Below, in pieces: positions 45,661 through 55,233 of a stretch of DNA of 64,000 nt; positions within the stretch are counted from its first letter, which is position 1, and each line of letters opens with the position of its first letter. This DNA is from Betaproteobacteria bacterium HGW-Betaproteobacteria-3 (lineage in GTDB: Bacteria > Pseudomonadota > Gammaproteobacteria > Burkholderiales > Burkholderiaceae_C), in the NCBI GenBank assembly GCA_002842205.1, contig PHCI01000021.1, positions 1 through 64,000 of the forward strand. Direction: 5' to 3'. Both the position numbers and the translations under genes were made by a program. The notes under the pieces are model-generated. The model saw only the letters and a program-made list of their open reading frames with translations, had not been told where the DNA came from and did not search any database.

Positions 45661-47883
45661 TCAGGTTGCTGTGGCGGCCACCGGGCGCGGCCCGTCAAAG
45701 CTGAAGTAGAAGGTGGCGCCCTGGCCTTCGGCGGCCTCGCACCAGATGGCGCCGCCGTGGCGCTCCAGAATGCGGTGCACCGTGGCCAGGCCCACGCCGT
45801 TGCCCTCAAAGTCGTTCACGCCGTGCAGGCGGTGGAACGGCTTGAAGAGTTTGTCGGCGTGCGCCATGTTGAAGCCCGCGCCGTTGTCGCGCACAAACAG
45901 CACGGTGGGCCCGTCGGCGCTGCGGGGCAGGGCGCCAAACGCGATGTGCGCCTGCGGCGTGTGCTGGCTGTACTTCCAGGCGTTGCCGATCAGGTTTTCC
46001 AGCACGATGCGGGCCCAGGGCAGGTCGCAGCGCACGGTCACGTCGGGCTCAATCTGCACCTGCACCTGGCGCTGCGGGTGGCGCTGGCGCTCGGCTTCCA
46101 TGATCTGGGCGGCGATCAGGCTCAGGTTGACGTCGGTGGGTTTGAGCTCGCTGCGGCTCACCCGCGACAGCGCCAGGATGTCGGTGGTGATCTGCTCCAT
46201 GCGCGCGGTGCCCAGCAGCACGCGCTGGAACAGGCGCTGCTCGTCCTCGCCCAGCCGGTCGGCCAGGCGGCGTTGCAGCAGGTGGGTGAAGCCGTTGATG
46301 GTGGTCAGCGGGGTCTTGAGGTCGTGCGAGACCGAGTACGCAAACGACTCCAGCTCGGCGTTGAGCGACTCCAGCTGCGCGGTGCGGTCTTTCACGCGCT
46401 GCTCCAGCGCGTCGTGCAGGTCCTGGATCTGGCGGTCGCGCCGCAGCCGGGTGAGTTCGGCGTTGCAGCGGCTGGCAAAGATCTGGATCAGCGCGTCGCG
46501 GTCGGCCGACGGCGCCAGCGGCTGGCGCCACATGGCGTTGAGGATGCCGACCGGTGTGCCGTCGGCGTCGCGCAGCGAAACGCCCATGTAGGCCTTGAAC
46601 CCCCCCTCGGACAGGAAGACGTCGGTCGGGAACAGGCGGTCCACGTCGTCCTGGTATTTGCACAGCTGCGGGCCGTGCAGGGCTGTGGCGCAGGGCGTGC
46701 CGGCCAGGTCGTAGGTGATGTTGGCGGCGATCTCACCGTCGACCATCATGGCCAGCGAGTGGACGGTCAGGGCGGCGTTGTCGCTGATCTCGCCGACCAT
46801 CACCACGTTGGCCTGGATGGCGTGGCCCAGGTGGGTGACGAGCGAGCGGAAGAACGCCTTGCCAGTCTGGCCTGACACGCCACGGGCGATGTCGAGCAGC
46901 ATTGCTTCGCGCTGCTTTTGCTCGGTGATGTTGATGGTGCAGGCCAGCACGCATTCTTCGTCGTCAATTTCGATCACTTCGGCCCAGATGCGGCAGTCGG
47001 TCAGCCCGCCACTCTTGCTGCGAAAGCGCACGTCGTAGGCACTGATGCGCCCGGTCTGGCGCAGTGCGGCCACGTAGCGCTCGCGGTCCTGCGGGGTCGG
47101 CCAGACGTTTCCGTCGGCCGAACTGGACGCCAGCAGTTCTTCACGGGTGTAGCCCAGCACCTGGGTCTGGGCTTCGTTCACCTCAAGGTATTTGCCGTCG
47201 CGCAGCCGCGAAATGACCATGGCTACCGGCACGAAATGGAAGCCTTTGGAAAAACGCGCTTCAGAGCGGCTTAGTTTGTCTTCAACGTGTTTGCGCCGGG
47301 CCAGATCGTCGGTGGCCTGCGCCAGTGCCTGGATGGCGATCTGGCGCGTGTGATAAACCCCCAGCGCGGTGATGACGAGGATCAGGGGGAAGCTCAACCA
47401 CGTGGTCAGGCTGATGATGGTGATGGGCGACGGCATCAGCCCGGCGACCTCGGCATAAGCGAGCGCGCCAATGAGCGCCAGCCCGATTGCCACGACCGCA
47501 ATCAAGGCCCGCAGGCTCAGGAACGTGCCCCCCGCCACGATGCCGGCGAACATGACCAGTATGCCGTTGCTGCGCACCATGCCGTAGCCCCAGGAGTCGT
47601 AGGCCCCCAGGGCCAGCACGGACATGACAAACAGGAAGGCCGACCCGCTGAAATGTCCCCGGCGCAGCAGTGCCCAGCTTGCCACAATGGACAGCCACAG
47701 CAGGCTCATGGAAATCGTGCCAGGCAAGGACCTCGGGGTCATGGCGCCGCCACTCACCAGACGGGCCAGTATCAGCGCGGTCAGGCCAAGCAGGGAAATC
47801 CGCAGGATCAGGGTCAGCGCTCGTTGTTGCTGTGCTTCCAGCACCGTCGCGGTTGGGTCCGGCAGGGAGGGTGTGGCGTTCAT
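45661..47883 (-). CDS. Membrane PAS-GAF sensor histidine kinase
   Basis: The 740-residue kinase has about six membrane segments in residues 20-190. A PAS domain lies near 210-330 (FVPVAMVISRLRDGKYLEVNEAQTQVLGYTREEL) and a GAF-like domain near 345-470. The HisKA H-box is FAYSVSHDLKTPLTTINGF, and the ATPase boxes are LIGNAWKYS (N), RDNGAGFN (G1) and GNGVGLATVHRI (G2). Its start overlaps the stop of the upstream paralogous kinase by four bases (ATGA). No response regulator is next to either gene. Confidence 0.9.
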   Translation of the reverse strand: MNATPSLPDPTATVLEAQQQRALTLILRISLLGLTALILARLVSGGAMTPRSLPGTISMSLLWLSIVASWALLRRGHFSGSAFLFVMSVLALGAYDSWGYGMVRSNGILVMFAGIVAGGTFLSLRALIAVVAIGLALIGALAYAEVAGLMPSPITIISLTTWLSFPLILVITALGVYHTRQIAIQALAQATDDLARRKHVEDKLSRSEARFSKGFHFVPVAMVISRLRDGKYLEVNEAQTQVLGYTREELLASSSADGNVWPTPQDRERYVAALRQTGRISAYDVRFRSKSGGLTDCRIWAEVIEIDDEECVLACTINITEQKQREAMLLDIARGVSGQTGKAFFRSLVTHLGHAIQANVVMVGEISDNAALTVHSLAMMVDGEIAANITYDLAGTPCATALHGPQLCKYQDDVDRLFPTDVFLSEGGFKAYMGVSLRDADGTPVGILNAMWRQPLAPSADRDALIQIFASRCNAELTRLRRDRQIQDLHDALEQRVKDRTAQLESLNAELESFAYSVSHDLKTPLTTINGFTHLLQRRLADRLGEDEQRLFQRVLLGTARMEQITTDILALSRVSRSELKPTDVNLSLIAAQIMEAERQRHPQRQVQVQIEPDVTVRCDLPWARIVLENLIGNAWKYSQHTPQAHIAFGALPRSADGPTVLFVRDNGAGFNMAHADKLFKPFHRLHGVNDFEGNGVGLATVHRILERHGGAIWCEAAEGQGATFYFSFDGPRPVAATAT

Positions 47884-50501
47884 GAAGCGGGTGTGTCAAA
47901 AGAGAAGAAAAACGTGCTGCCAACCGCGAGTGTGGACTCGCACCGGATGGCGCCCCCATGGCGCTCCAGAATGCGGTGCACCGTGGCCAGGCCGATGCCG
48001 GTGCCCTCGAATTCGCTGGCGCCGTGCAGCCGGTGAAACGGCTTGAAGAGTTTGTCGGCGTAGGCCATGTCAAAGCCCACGCCATTGTCCCGGACGAACA
48101 GCGTTTTACGGCCGTCTGCGGTGGCGGGCAGGGCGCCAAATTCGATGCGCGCCTGCGGCTGGCGACGCGAGTACTTCCAGGCGTTGCCGATCAGGTTGTC
48201 GAGCACGATGCGGGCCAGGTGGGGGTCGCAGTGCGCGGTGATGCCCGGGGGCACGGTGAATTCGACCTCGCGCTCGGGTGCGCTTTGGCGCAGCTGTTCC
48301 TCAATGGTGCGCACCATGGCGCTGAGGTCAACGCGCTGCAACGTCAGCTCGCCCCGGCTGACCCGGGCCAGCGTCAGCATGTCGCTGGTGAGCTGCTCCA
48401 TGCGCGCGGTGGCGGCCAGGATGCGCTGGAACAGGCGCTGCTCGTGGTCGGTCAGCCGGGGGCCCAGCTGGCGGGTCAGCAACTGGGTGAAGCCATTGAT
48501 GGCCGTCAGCGGCGACTTGAGGTCGTGCGACACCGAGTACGAGAACGACTCCATCTCGGCGTTCAGCGTCTGCAGCTCGGCGGTGCGTTCACGCACGCGT
48601 TGCTCCAGCGTTTCGTTGAGCTGCTGGATGTCGCGGTCGCGCCGCATGCGGATCAGTTCGGCATTGGTTCGGCTGGCAAAGATGGACAACAGCGCTTCCT
48701 GGTCGGTGGAACGCTGGATGGGCTGGCGCCACAACGCGCACAGCACGCCGATGGCGGTGCCGTCGGCGTCGCGCAGCGCCACGCCCATGTAAGCCTGGCA
48801 GTGGTAGCGGCGGACGGCGGCACTTTGGGGGTATTTGAGCCCCAGCCCGTCTTCGTCAACGTACAGGCCGTGTTGCGCCAGTACCGCGCCGGTCGGTGTG
48901 CCTGGCAGTGGGTAGTCGCCGTAGTCCGTCAGCACACCATCCATTGTGGCGGCGAGCGGGTGCATCATGTCGGGGCGCGTGACTTCCCCCACCACCACCA
49001 CGTCGGCCTCGATGGCCCGGCCCAGCTGCAGCACCAGCGAGTGGAAGAACGCCGAACCGGTCTCGCCGGAAACGCCTTGGGCCACGTCCAGCAGCAAGGA
49101 TTCCCGCCGCTTTTCCGCGGAAATGTTGACGAGGTCGGTCAGCACGCAGGGTTCACCGTCGATGTCGATGCGTTCGACCCAAAGCCGCACCGGGACCACC
49201 TCGCCGGTCTTGCTGCGCATGCGGGTTTCGTAGGCGACCAGACGCCCTTTCAGTTGCAGCGCGCGAACGTAGTCCTCGCGATCCTGTTCGGTGATCCAGA
49301 CCCCGACTTCCACCGAGGTCTTGCCAAGCACGTCGTCCCGGGTGTAGCCGAGCACCTGTTCGTTGGCGTCGTTGACCTCGATGAGCCGGCGGTCCGACAG
49401 GCGTGTGATGGTCTTGCCCATGGGACTGAGCATGAAGGCCTTGGCAAAACGTTCCTGGGAACTGACGAGCAGCGCCCGCGCCTGCATCTCGCGCGTCACG
49501 TCAGTGATGATGGACACGACCATGCGGTCTTCGCCCTCGCCGGCGTATTCGGCGGACAAAAGCACGTCCATGGTGCCGCCGTCCTTGCGCCGGATGCGGC
49601 CGGCAAAATGGTCGAGTCGGCCACCTTCGGCTGAGAACTTGCGCCGCAGCGCGTCGCGCGTCTCGGGAGAGGCCCAGAAGTTGACGTCGTTGCGGCCGAG
49701 GATGTCTTCGCGCGGGTAACCGTAAACGCGTTCGAACGCCTGGTTGATTTTGAGGTAAGTCCAGTCGGAGGCCCGCTGCACCGTGATGACGGTGGGGCTG
49801 TGGTCAAAGATGCGGGCCATCTGGTCCTGGCTGGCGCGCAGTTCGCGTTCCACCCGTTCGCGCTCGCGCAGGGCGCTGCGCGCGTCTTCCAGGGCCGACA
49901 GCACCGTTTGCTGGTTGTGGTAAATGCCCAGCGCGACCACGACCAGGATCAATGTGTGGACGATCCAGACCTTGACCGTCACCTCCATGTTGTCGCGGTG
50001 CATCAAGCCGGCGATTTCGGCCCACGTCAGGGCACCCAGCGCCAGCACGCTGATCGCCACCGCTGCAATCAACCCCTTGCGCGGCAAAAACAGGCCGGCT
50101 GCGGCCACCGCCGCGACAAACGCAAACGCGCCGGCACTGCGCACCGACCCGTAGGCAATGATGCCCAGCACACTGAGCACGATGATCGACGCGACCATGA
50201 CGTAGGTCACCAGCACCGAATGGCCGCGCCGGTGCAGCAGGTACATGGTCACGGTGACCGCCAGCATGGCCAGCAGGGTGGCCTTTTCGGCGGGCGTGTC
50301 GTGCAGCAGCCACGAAATGACCACCAGAATGGGCAGCGCCACCAGCAGACACTTGAGGAAAATGTCCACCACCAACGCGTGGCGGCGCGTGATGGCGTCT
50401 GCGGCGCTGGCCTGCGGCGGGGGCTCGGTAGAGGACGGCATGGGCGCAGATCGGGAGCGGAAGGATGCGAAAGTGGGCAATGCGGTGGCGTCGGTCAGCA
50501 T
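47880..50501 (-). CDS. Membrane sensor histidine kinase with two PAS and one GAF-like domain
   Basis: The 873-residue protein has about six membrane segments in residues 45-200, PAS domains near 225-345 (FDHSPTVITVQRASDWTYLKINQAFERVYGYP) and 350-475 (FMLSPMGKTITRLSDRRLIEVN), and a GAF-like region near 490-610. The catalytic core has FSYSVSHDLKSPLTAINGF with its phospho-acceptor His, then LIGNAWKYS, RDNGVGFD and GTGIGLATVHRI. It is a paralogue of the downstream kinase with one extra PAS domain. The 145-base leader upstream is GC-rich and shows no recognised riboswitch. Confidence 0.9.
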   Translation of the reverse strand: MLTDATALPTFASFRSRSAPMPSSTEPPPQASAADAITRRHALVVDIFLKCLLVALPILVVISWLLHDTPAEKATLLAMLAVTVTMYLLHRRGHSVLVTYVMVASIIVLSVLGIIAYGSVRSAGAFAFVAAVAAAGLFLPRKGLIAAVAISVLALGALTWAEIAGLMHRDNMEVTVKVWIVHTLILVVVALGIYHNQQTVLSALEDARSALRERERVERELRASQDQMARIFDHSPTVITVQRASDWTYLKINQAFERVYGYPREDILGRNDVNFWASPETRDALRRKFSAEGGRLDHFAGRIRRKDGGTMDVLLSAEYAGEGEDRMVVSIITDVTREMQARALLVSSQERFAKAFMLSPMGKTITRLSDRRLIEVNDANEQVLGYTRDDVLGKTSVEVGVWITEQDREDYVRALQLKGRLVAYETRMRSKTGEVVPVRLWVERIDIDGEPCVLTDLVNISAEKRRESLLLDVAQGVSGETGSAFFHSLVLQLGRAIEADVVVVGEVTRPDMMHPLAATMDGVLTDYGDYPLPGTPTGAVLAQHGLYVDEDGLGLKYPQSAAVRRYHCQAYMGVALRDADGTAIGVLCALWRQPIQRSTDQEALLSIFASRTNAELIRMRRDRDIQQLNETLEQRVRERTAELQTLNAEMESFSYSVSHDLKSPLTAINGFTQLLTRQLGPRLTDHEQRLFQRILAATARMEQLTSDMLTLARVSRGELTLQRVDLSAMVRTIEEQLRQSAPEREVEFTVPPGITAHCDPHLARIVLDNLIGNAWKYSRRQPQARIEFGALPATADGRKTLFVRDNGVGFDMAYADKLFKPFHRLHGASEFEGTGIGLATVHRILERHGGAIRCESTLAVGSTFFFSFDTPAS

Positions 50502-50646
50502 CGTAGGGCGGATGCCGTCCCTATCCTACCCCCGGCTACCCCGGGGCGGTCGCAAGCCAGCAGCACCGCGGCGACCCATCGGGCCTCAAATCAGGGCCTA
50601 CCCCGGTCTATCGGCTTGCCACGGTGGCTCTGAAGGGCCGTGGGTT

Positions 50647-51504
50647 TCAGCCCTGGGCCGCGGGTCGGCTGGGGTTGCTGCACCACTCGCTCCAGCTGCC
50701 CGCATAGAGCCCGGTGGGTCCGAACCCCGCGATTTCCATGGCCAGCACATTGGGCACGGCGCTCACGCCGCTGCCGCAGTGGTGCACCACGCTGGCGGCG
50801 TCGCGCCCGCCCAGCAGGGCTGCAAATTCGGTCTTGAGCGCGGCGGGTGACTTGAATTGGCCGTTGGCGTCGAGGTTGAGCGAAAACGGCCGGTTGAGCG
50901 CGCCGGGGATATGCCCAGCCACGGGGTCGAGCGGTTCGACTTCGCCGCGAAAACGTGGCGCGGCGCGCGCGTCTACCAGGGTCTGGTCGGCACGGCCCAG
51001 CTTTTGCAGCACGGTGTCGGTGGTGACCAGCTGTCGAAGTGGGGCGCCCAGTGCGAAGGTGGCAGGCGCGCGCGGCGCCTCGTCGCCAGCGCGCACGGCG
51101 CCACCCGCCGCCTGCCAGGCCTGCAGACCGCCGTCGAGCACGGCCACGGCTTCATGGCCTGCCCACTTGAGCATCCACCACAGACGGCCGCAGTAGTTGG
51201 CGCCGTTGCGGTCGTACACCACGGCCTGCAGGGCATTGGAAAACCCCGTGCGGCCCAGCCAGGCGGCAAATTTTTCGCGTGAGGGCAGCGGGTGGCGGCC
51301 GCCTGAGGCGGCGTCGGCACTGCCTTTGGCGCTCAGGGCGGTGTCGAGGTCGGCGTGCACGGCGCCGGCGAGGTGCACGTCGCGGTAGTGCTGCAACCCG
51401 GCTGGCGGCTGCATGAGGTCAAAGCTGCAGTCAAACACCATCAGCGGCGTGTGGGTGGCCTGCAGGGCCTGCAGTTGTGCGGCGGAAATCAGGGTGGTGT
51501 ACAT
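50647..51504 (-). CDS. 3-mercaptopyruvate/thiosulfate sulfurtransferase
   Basis: The 285-residue protein has two rhodanese domains. The first, inactive one has VYDRNGANYCGRLWWMLKWAGHEAVAVLDGG; the second carries the catalytic loop CGSGVSA near residue 240, which matches mercaptopyruvate sulfurtransferases (CGSGVTA) better than thiosulfate enzymes (CRKGVT). The start MYTTLISAAQ was chosen over a longer frame because the preceding residues lack family similarity. Upstream on the same strand, 28 bases away, is the EamA transporter gene. Confidence 0.85.
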   Translation of the reverse strand: MYTTLISAAQLQALQATHTPLMVFDCSFDLMQPPAGLQHYRDVHLAGAVHADLDTALSAKGSADAASGGRHPLPSREKFAAWLGRTGFSNALQAVVYDRNGANYCGRLWWMLKWAGHEAVAVLDGGLQAWQAAGGAVRAGDEAPRAPATFALGAPLRQLVTTDTVLQKLGRADQTLVDARAAPRFRGEVEPLDPVAGHIPGALNRPFSLNLDANGQFKSPAALKTEFAALLGGRDAASVVHHCGSGVSAVPNVLAMEIAGFGPTGLYAGSWSEWCSNPSRPAAQG

Positions 51505-51532
51505 GAAGGCGCTCCGGTGGGGTTGAATCGGC

Positions 51533-52480
51533 TCAGCGGTCGTCGGCCGGGGCGCGGGGCACGGCGCGGGCGCGCAGCACCGTGGCCGCCATGCCGCTGA
51601 GCAGGATGATGCCCATGCCGGCCCAGCCGAGCAGCGGCAGGTCGTCGCCAAACAGCAGCAGGCCGTACAGCGCGCCGAACACGATGCCCGAGTATTGCAG
51701 GTTGGCCACCACCAGCGTGGCGCCCTGGCTGTAGGCGCGGGTCATGCACAACTGGCCCAGCGAGGCCAGCACGCCCACCGGGATGAGCCACAGCGCGTGG
51801 CGCCAGTCCCAGGGCGAGACGCCACTCACGACCATGCCCAGACCGCCTGCGATGGCCGAGCCCACGGCAAAGTAGAAGACGGTGCGGGTCTCGGGCTCGC
51901 CGAGCTTGCCCAGCGCCATGACCTGCATGTAGGCAAAGGCGGCGGTGAAGCCCGAGAGCAGGCCCACCAGGCCAGCAAAGAGCTGGTCTTGCGCGAGGTT
52001 GGGGCGCAGCATCATGATCACCCCGGCAAACCCCGCGAGCACGGTCAGCACCAGCGGCCCTTGCTGGAGCGCGGCGCGGGTGCCGTCGCGCGGGTTCCAG
52101 GCGATGAGCGCGCCGCCCACCACAAACGCGGCGACCCAGACGCTGCTCATGTAGTTGAGCGTCATGGCCGTGGCCAGCGGCAGACCGGCAATCGCATAAA
52201 ACCAGGCGCCCAGCGAGATCACGCCCACCAGGCTGCGCCAGGCGTGCATGCCGGGGTAGCGCGTGGTCAGGCGGATGCGCTGGCGCCGCGCCAGCACGGC
52301 CATGAACACCATGCCCAGCAGGCCGCGGTAAAAAACCAGTTCGGCGCTGTGAAACCAGGCCGACGCGAACTTGACGCACACCGCCATGGTGGCGAAGAAG
52401 AACGCCCCCAGCACCATCCACAGCGCGGGGTTGCGGTGGGCCGGTTGTGCGGGGCGCGGGTCGCCGTCAGGGGTGTTCAT
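51533..52480 (-). CDS. EamA/DMT superfamily transporter
   Basis: This 315-residue inner-membrane protein has ten predicted membrane helices in two EamA repeats: ALWMVLGAFFFATMAVCVKFAS at the start of the first and LFAGLVGLLSGFTAAFAYMQVMAL at the second. Members export amino acids, metabolites or drugs. The substrate is not evident. The gene start is immediately next to an AT-rich dispersed repeat, so its ribosome site lies inside repeat DNA. Confidence 0.85.
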   Translation of the reverse strand: MNTPDGDPRPAQPAHRNPALWMVLGAFFFATMAVCVKFASAWFHSAELVFYRGLLGMVFMAVLARRQRIRLTTRYPGMHAWRSLVGVISLGAWFYAIAGLPLATAMTLNYMSSVWVAAFVVGGALIAWNPRDGTRAALQQGPLVLTVLAGFAGVIMMLRPNLAQDQLFAGLVGLLSGFTAAFAYMQVMALGKLGEPETRTVFYFAVGSAIAGGLGMVVSGVSPWDWRHALWLIPVGVLASLGQLCMTRAYSQGATLVVANLQYSGIVFGALYGLLLFGDDLPLLGWAGMGIILLSGMAATVLRARAVPRAPADDR

Positions 52481-52481
52481 G

Positions 52482-52549
52482 TGAAATTATGAACAAAATA
52501 TGCCTGTATCCCCCGCCAAATGGCGATAGTTTGCTATTGAAACAGGAAT
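52482..52549. repeat. AT-rich dispersed repeat, intergenic copy between the transporter and oxygenase genes
   Basis: The copy reads GAACAAAATATGCCT, then CCCCCGCCAAATGG, then ATAGTTTGCTAT and fills nearly the whole gap. It matches the 43,631 copy in inverse orientation at most positions. Confidence 0.8.
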
Positions 52550-52552
52550 AAA

Positions 52553-53692
52553 TCAGAGGGCGACCCGGGCCCGGTACCACTCGTGGAAGTGCTGCATGCC
52601 GTCTTCCATGGGGCTCTGGTAGGGGCCGGTTTCGTTGTCGCCGCGCTGCATCAGCGCCTTGCGGCCCGCGTCCATGCGCAGCGCGATCTCGTCGTCTTCC
52701 ACGCAGGTTTCCATGTAGGCGGCCTGCTGGGCTTCGACCAGCTCGCGCTCGAAGGCGGCGATGTCCTCGGGGTAATAGAACTCCACCATGTTCAGCGTTT
52801 TTTGCGGGCTGATGGGGTGCAGGGTGGACACGGTGAGCATGTGCGGGTACCACTCGACCATGATGTGCGGGTAGCAGGTGAGCCAGATCGCGCCCTGGCG
52901 GGGCGGCTGGCCGTTGCGGTAGGCCAGCAGGGCCTTTTGCCAGCGCTCGTAAACCGGTGAGCCGCCCGTGGCATCGGCCTTGCCCAGGCGGTTGGCCACG
53001 CCCACGGTCTGGACCGAATGGTTTTCGCCAAATTCCCAGCGCAGGTCGTCGCAGGTGACAAAGCCGCCCAGCCCCGGGTGGAACGGGCCGACGTGGTAGT
53101 CCTCCAGATAGACCTCGATGAAGGTCTTCCAGTTGTAGTGGCATTCGTGGAGTTCGATGCGGTCGAGCACATGGCCGGAAAAATCCAGGTCGGCGCGCGG
53201 GCCCATGGCGGCCAGATCGGCGGCCACGTCTAGACCGTCGGGGGTTTGCTCGAACAGCAGGCCGTTCCACGACTGCAGCGGGTAGTTGTTCAGGTTCAGG
53301 CAGGGGTCGTGCGAAAAATGCGGCGCCCCCAGCAACTGGCCCCCGGGGGCGTAGGTCCAGCGGTGCAGCGGGCACACGATGTGGCCGCCGCTGGGCGCGT
53401 GCGCGCCCGCCAGCGTGCCGCGGCCCTTGAGCATGACGGCCTGGCGGTGGCGGCAGACGTTGGAGATCAGTTGCACCCCCTGCGGCGTGCGCACGAGCGC
53501 GCGGCCCTCGCCCTCCTGGGGCAGGGCGTGGTAATCGCCGACATTCGGTACCGCCAGTTCGTGCCCCACATAACGGGGCCCTTGCTGGAAGATGGTGGCC
53601 ATCTCGCGCTGGAACAGCGCCTCATCGAAGTAGCTGGAAACTGGTAGTTGGCTTGTGGCCTGCTGCAGTTGAAGACTTAAATCAGACATCAC
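52553..53692 (-). CDS. Rieske-type aromatic ring-hydroxylating oxygenase, alpha subunit
   Basis: The 379-residue protein has a Rieske [2Fe-2S] domain with CRHRQAVMLKG and CPLHRWTYAPGG near residues 85-125. The catalytic domain has the mononuclear iron ligands in NWKTFIEVYLEDYHVGPFHPGLGG near residue 200. Such enzymes need a separate reductase, which is not next to it, and no beta subunit is visible. The relatives in this size range act on small aromatic or quaternary-amine substrates. It is divergent from xseB across 282 bases that hold GC-rich inverted repeats and no other gene. Confidence 0.82.
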   Translation of the reverse strand: MMSDLSLQLQQATSQLPVSSYFDEALFQREMATIFQQGPRYVGHELAVPNVGDYHALPQEGEGRALVRTPQGVQLISNVCRHRQAVMLKGRGTLAGAHAPSGGHIVCPLHRWTYAPGGQLLGAPHFSHDPCLNLNNYPLQSWNGLLFEQTPDGLDVAADLAAMGPRADLDFSGHVLDRIELHECHYNWKTFIEVYLEDYHVGPFHPGLGGFVTCDDLRWEFGENHSVQTVGVANRLGKADATGGSPVYERWQKALLAYRNGQPPRQGAIWLTCYPHIMVEWYPHMLTVSTLHPISPQKTLNMVEFYYPEDIAAFERELVEAQQAAYMETCVEDDEIALRMDAGRKALMQRGDNETGPYQSPMEDGMQHFHEWYRARVAL

Positions 53693-53974
53693 GTCCTGAC
53701 CTAGAGACTCCCCCTATGAAGGGGCAGGTGGTAAGCGCCGGGGCGCGGGGATGCAAGGGGGCCGGTCAAACCGGCAAAAGAGGGGCGATTGTACCCGCCG
53801 GGTGGGTCGGTGAGGCCATGCCCTGTCGTCACCGAAGGAATTGCCTGGCGGCCGGCGTGCGCCGCGAATCCCGGGGCGCACGCTGCGGTGGCCAACCCGT
53901 CGCCGGGGCAGGCGACCCGCGCGCCGCCTAAAATCAGCCTTTTGCGGCTTTCCCCCATTGAATGTGAACGCGCC

Positions 53975-54223
53975 ATGGCCAAGGCTTCTGCAACCCCATC
54001 CCTTCCCGCACCACCGGCCAGCTATGAAGCTGCGCTGCAGGAGCTGGAGCAACTTGTGAGCCAGCTCGAATCGGGCCAGCAGCCGCTGGAGCAACTGCTG
54101 GGCGGCTACCAGCGCGGCGCCCAGTTGCTGAAGTTCTGCCGCGACCAGCTCGAAGCCGTTGAAAACCAGATCAAGGTGCTGGACCACGGCGTGCTGTCGG
54201 ACTTGCCGTCCGACGCGGTTTAA
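53975..54223 (+). CDS. xseB: Exodeoxyribonuclease VII small subunit
   Basis: This 82-residue helical protein has the XseB core [54 protein letters not shown]. The start MAKASATPS was chosen because it gives the usual length; the frame extends upstream without family similarity. It is followed 15 bases later by ispA and then dxs, the classical proteobacterial xseB-ispA-dxs order. Confidence 0.93.
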   Translation: MAKASATPSLPAPPASYEAALQELEQLVSQLESGQQPLEQLLGGYQRGAQLLKFCRDQLEAVENQIKVLDHGVLSDLPSDAV

Positions 54224-54238
54224 GCCGGGGACGCGCGG

Positions 54239-55150
54239 GTGACTGAACTCCCTCCCTTCGATTTGCGCGCCTGGAGCGCGCGCCACCTCGACGCGGTCGA
54301 GCAGGCGCTGGCCCGCTGGATCTCCCCGGCCGGGCCCGGCGGCCTGGGCGAGGCCATGCGCTACGCCGTGCTGGACGGCGGCAAGCGGCTGCGCCCGCTG
54401 CTGGTGCTGGCCGCCTGCGACGCGGTGGGCGGCAACCCGAACGCGGCCCTGCGCGCGGCCTGTGCGGTGGAGCTGATCCACGCCTATTCGCTGGTGCACG
54501 ACGACATGCCCTGCATGGACAACGACGTGCTGCGCCGCGGCAAGCCCACGGTGCACGTGAAATTTGGCGACGCCACCGCGCTGCTGGCTGGCGACGCGTT
54601 GCAGGCGCTGGCGTTCGAGCTGCTGACCCCGACCGACGGCAGCGTGCCCGACGCCATGCAGGCTGTACTGTGCCGGTTGCTGGCCCGCGCGGCGGGCCAT
54701 GACGGCATGGCGGGGGGGCAGGCGATCGATCTGGCCAGCGTCGGCCAGCCACTGAGCGAAGCCCAATTGCGCGAAATGCACCGCCTCAAAACCGGCGCGC
54801 TGCTGCAGGGCAGCGTGATGATGGGCGCCGCTTGCCAGACGGACCACGGCGCGGCGGGCGCACTTGCCGAGGCCGCGCTGAAGGAGTACGGTGCGGCCAT
54901 CGGACTGGCTTTCCAGGTGGTGGACGACATTCTGGACGTGACGGGTGACTCCGCCACGCTGGGCAAGACGGCCGGCAAGGACGCCGCGCACGACAAGCCG
55001 ACCTACGTCTCGCTGCTGGGGCTGGAGGCCTCGCGCGCGTATGCTCAGGCTTTGCTGGGGCAGGCGCGGGGGGCGCTGGCGGCTTGCGGTCTGGCCGATA
55101 CGCGCGCTCTGGCCGCGCTGGCCGACGCCGTGGTCCACCGGGCCAGCTGA
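54239..55150 (+). CDS. ispA: Farnesyl diphosphate synthase
   Basis: The 303-residue enzyme makes farnesyl diphosphate from IPP and DMAPP. The first Asp-rich motif VHDDMPCMDND, the KLKTG-like RLKTGALLQGS region and the second motif VVDDILDVTGDSATLGKTAGKD are present. It starts at GTG. It sits between xseB and dxs on the same strand; an AT-rich repeat separates it from dxs. Confidence 0.93.
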   Translation: MTELPPFDLRAWSARHLDAVEQALARWISPAGPGGLGEAMRYAVLDGGKRLRPLLVLAACDAVGGNPNAALRAACAVELIHAYSLVHDDMPCMDNDVLRRGKPTVHVKFGDATALLAGDALQALAFELLTPTDGSVPDAMQAVLCRLLARAAGHDGMAGGQAIDLASVGQPLSEAQLREMHRLKTGALLQGSVMMGAACQTDHGAAGALAEAALKEYGAAIGLAFQVVDDILDVTGDSATLGKTAGKDAAHDKPTYVSLLGLEASRAYAQALLGQARGALAACGLADTRALAALADAVVHRAS

Positions 55151-55160
55151 GGGTGCCCAT

Positions 55161-55232
55161 GTGTGATTTTTGTGTAAATTTTTGCCATTAGCCCCCGTCA
55201 AATGGTAATTGTTAGCTATAAACAAGATAGCA
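55161..55232. repeat. AT-rich dispersed repeat directly ahead of dxs
   Basis: The copy reads TTTTGCCATTAGCCCCCGTC, then AAATGG and TTAGCTAT, and ends two bases before the dxs ATG. No Shine-Dalgarno sequence is visible within it. Confidence 0.75.
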
Positions 55233-55233
55233 A

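Noticed and set aside
50502-50646. GC-rich kinase leader considered as a cyclic-di-GMP riboswitch
   Set aside because: Some GGxAGCCGGG-like pieces are present, but the GCAAA tetraloop and ordered stems of the known class are missing.
53693-53974. Upstream extension of xseB
   Set aside because: The residues before MAKASATPS have no similarity to the family and include GC-rich inverted repeats; the short form has the usual length.
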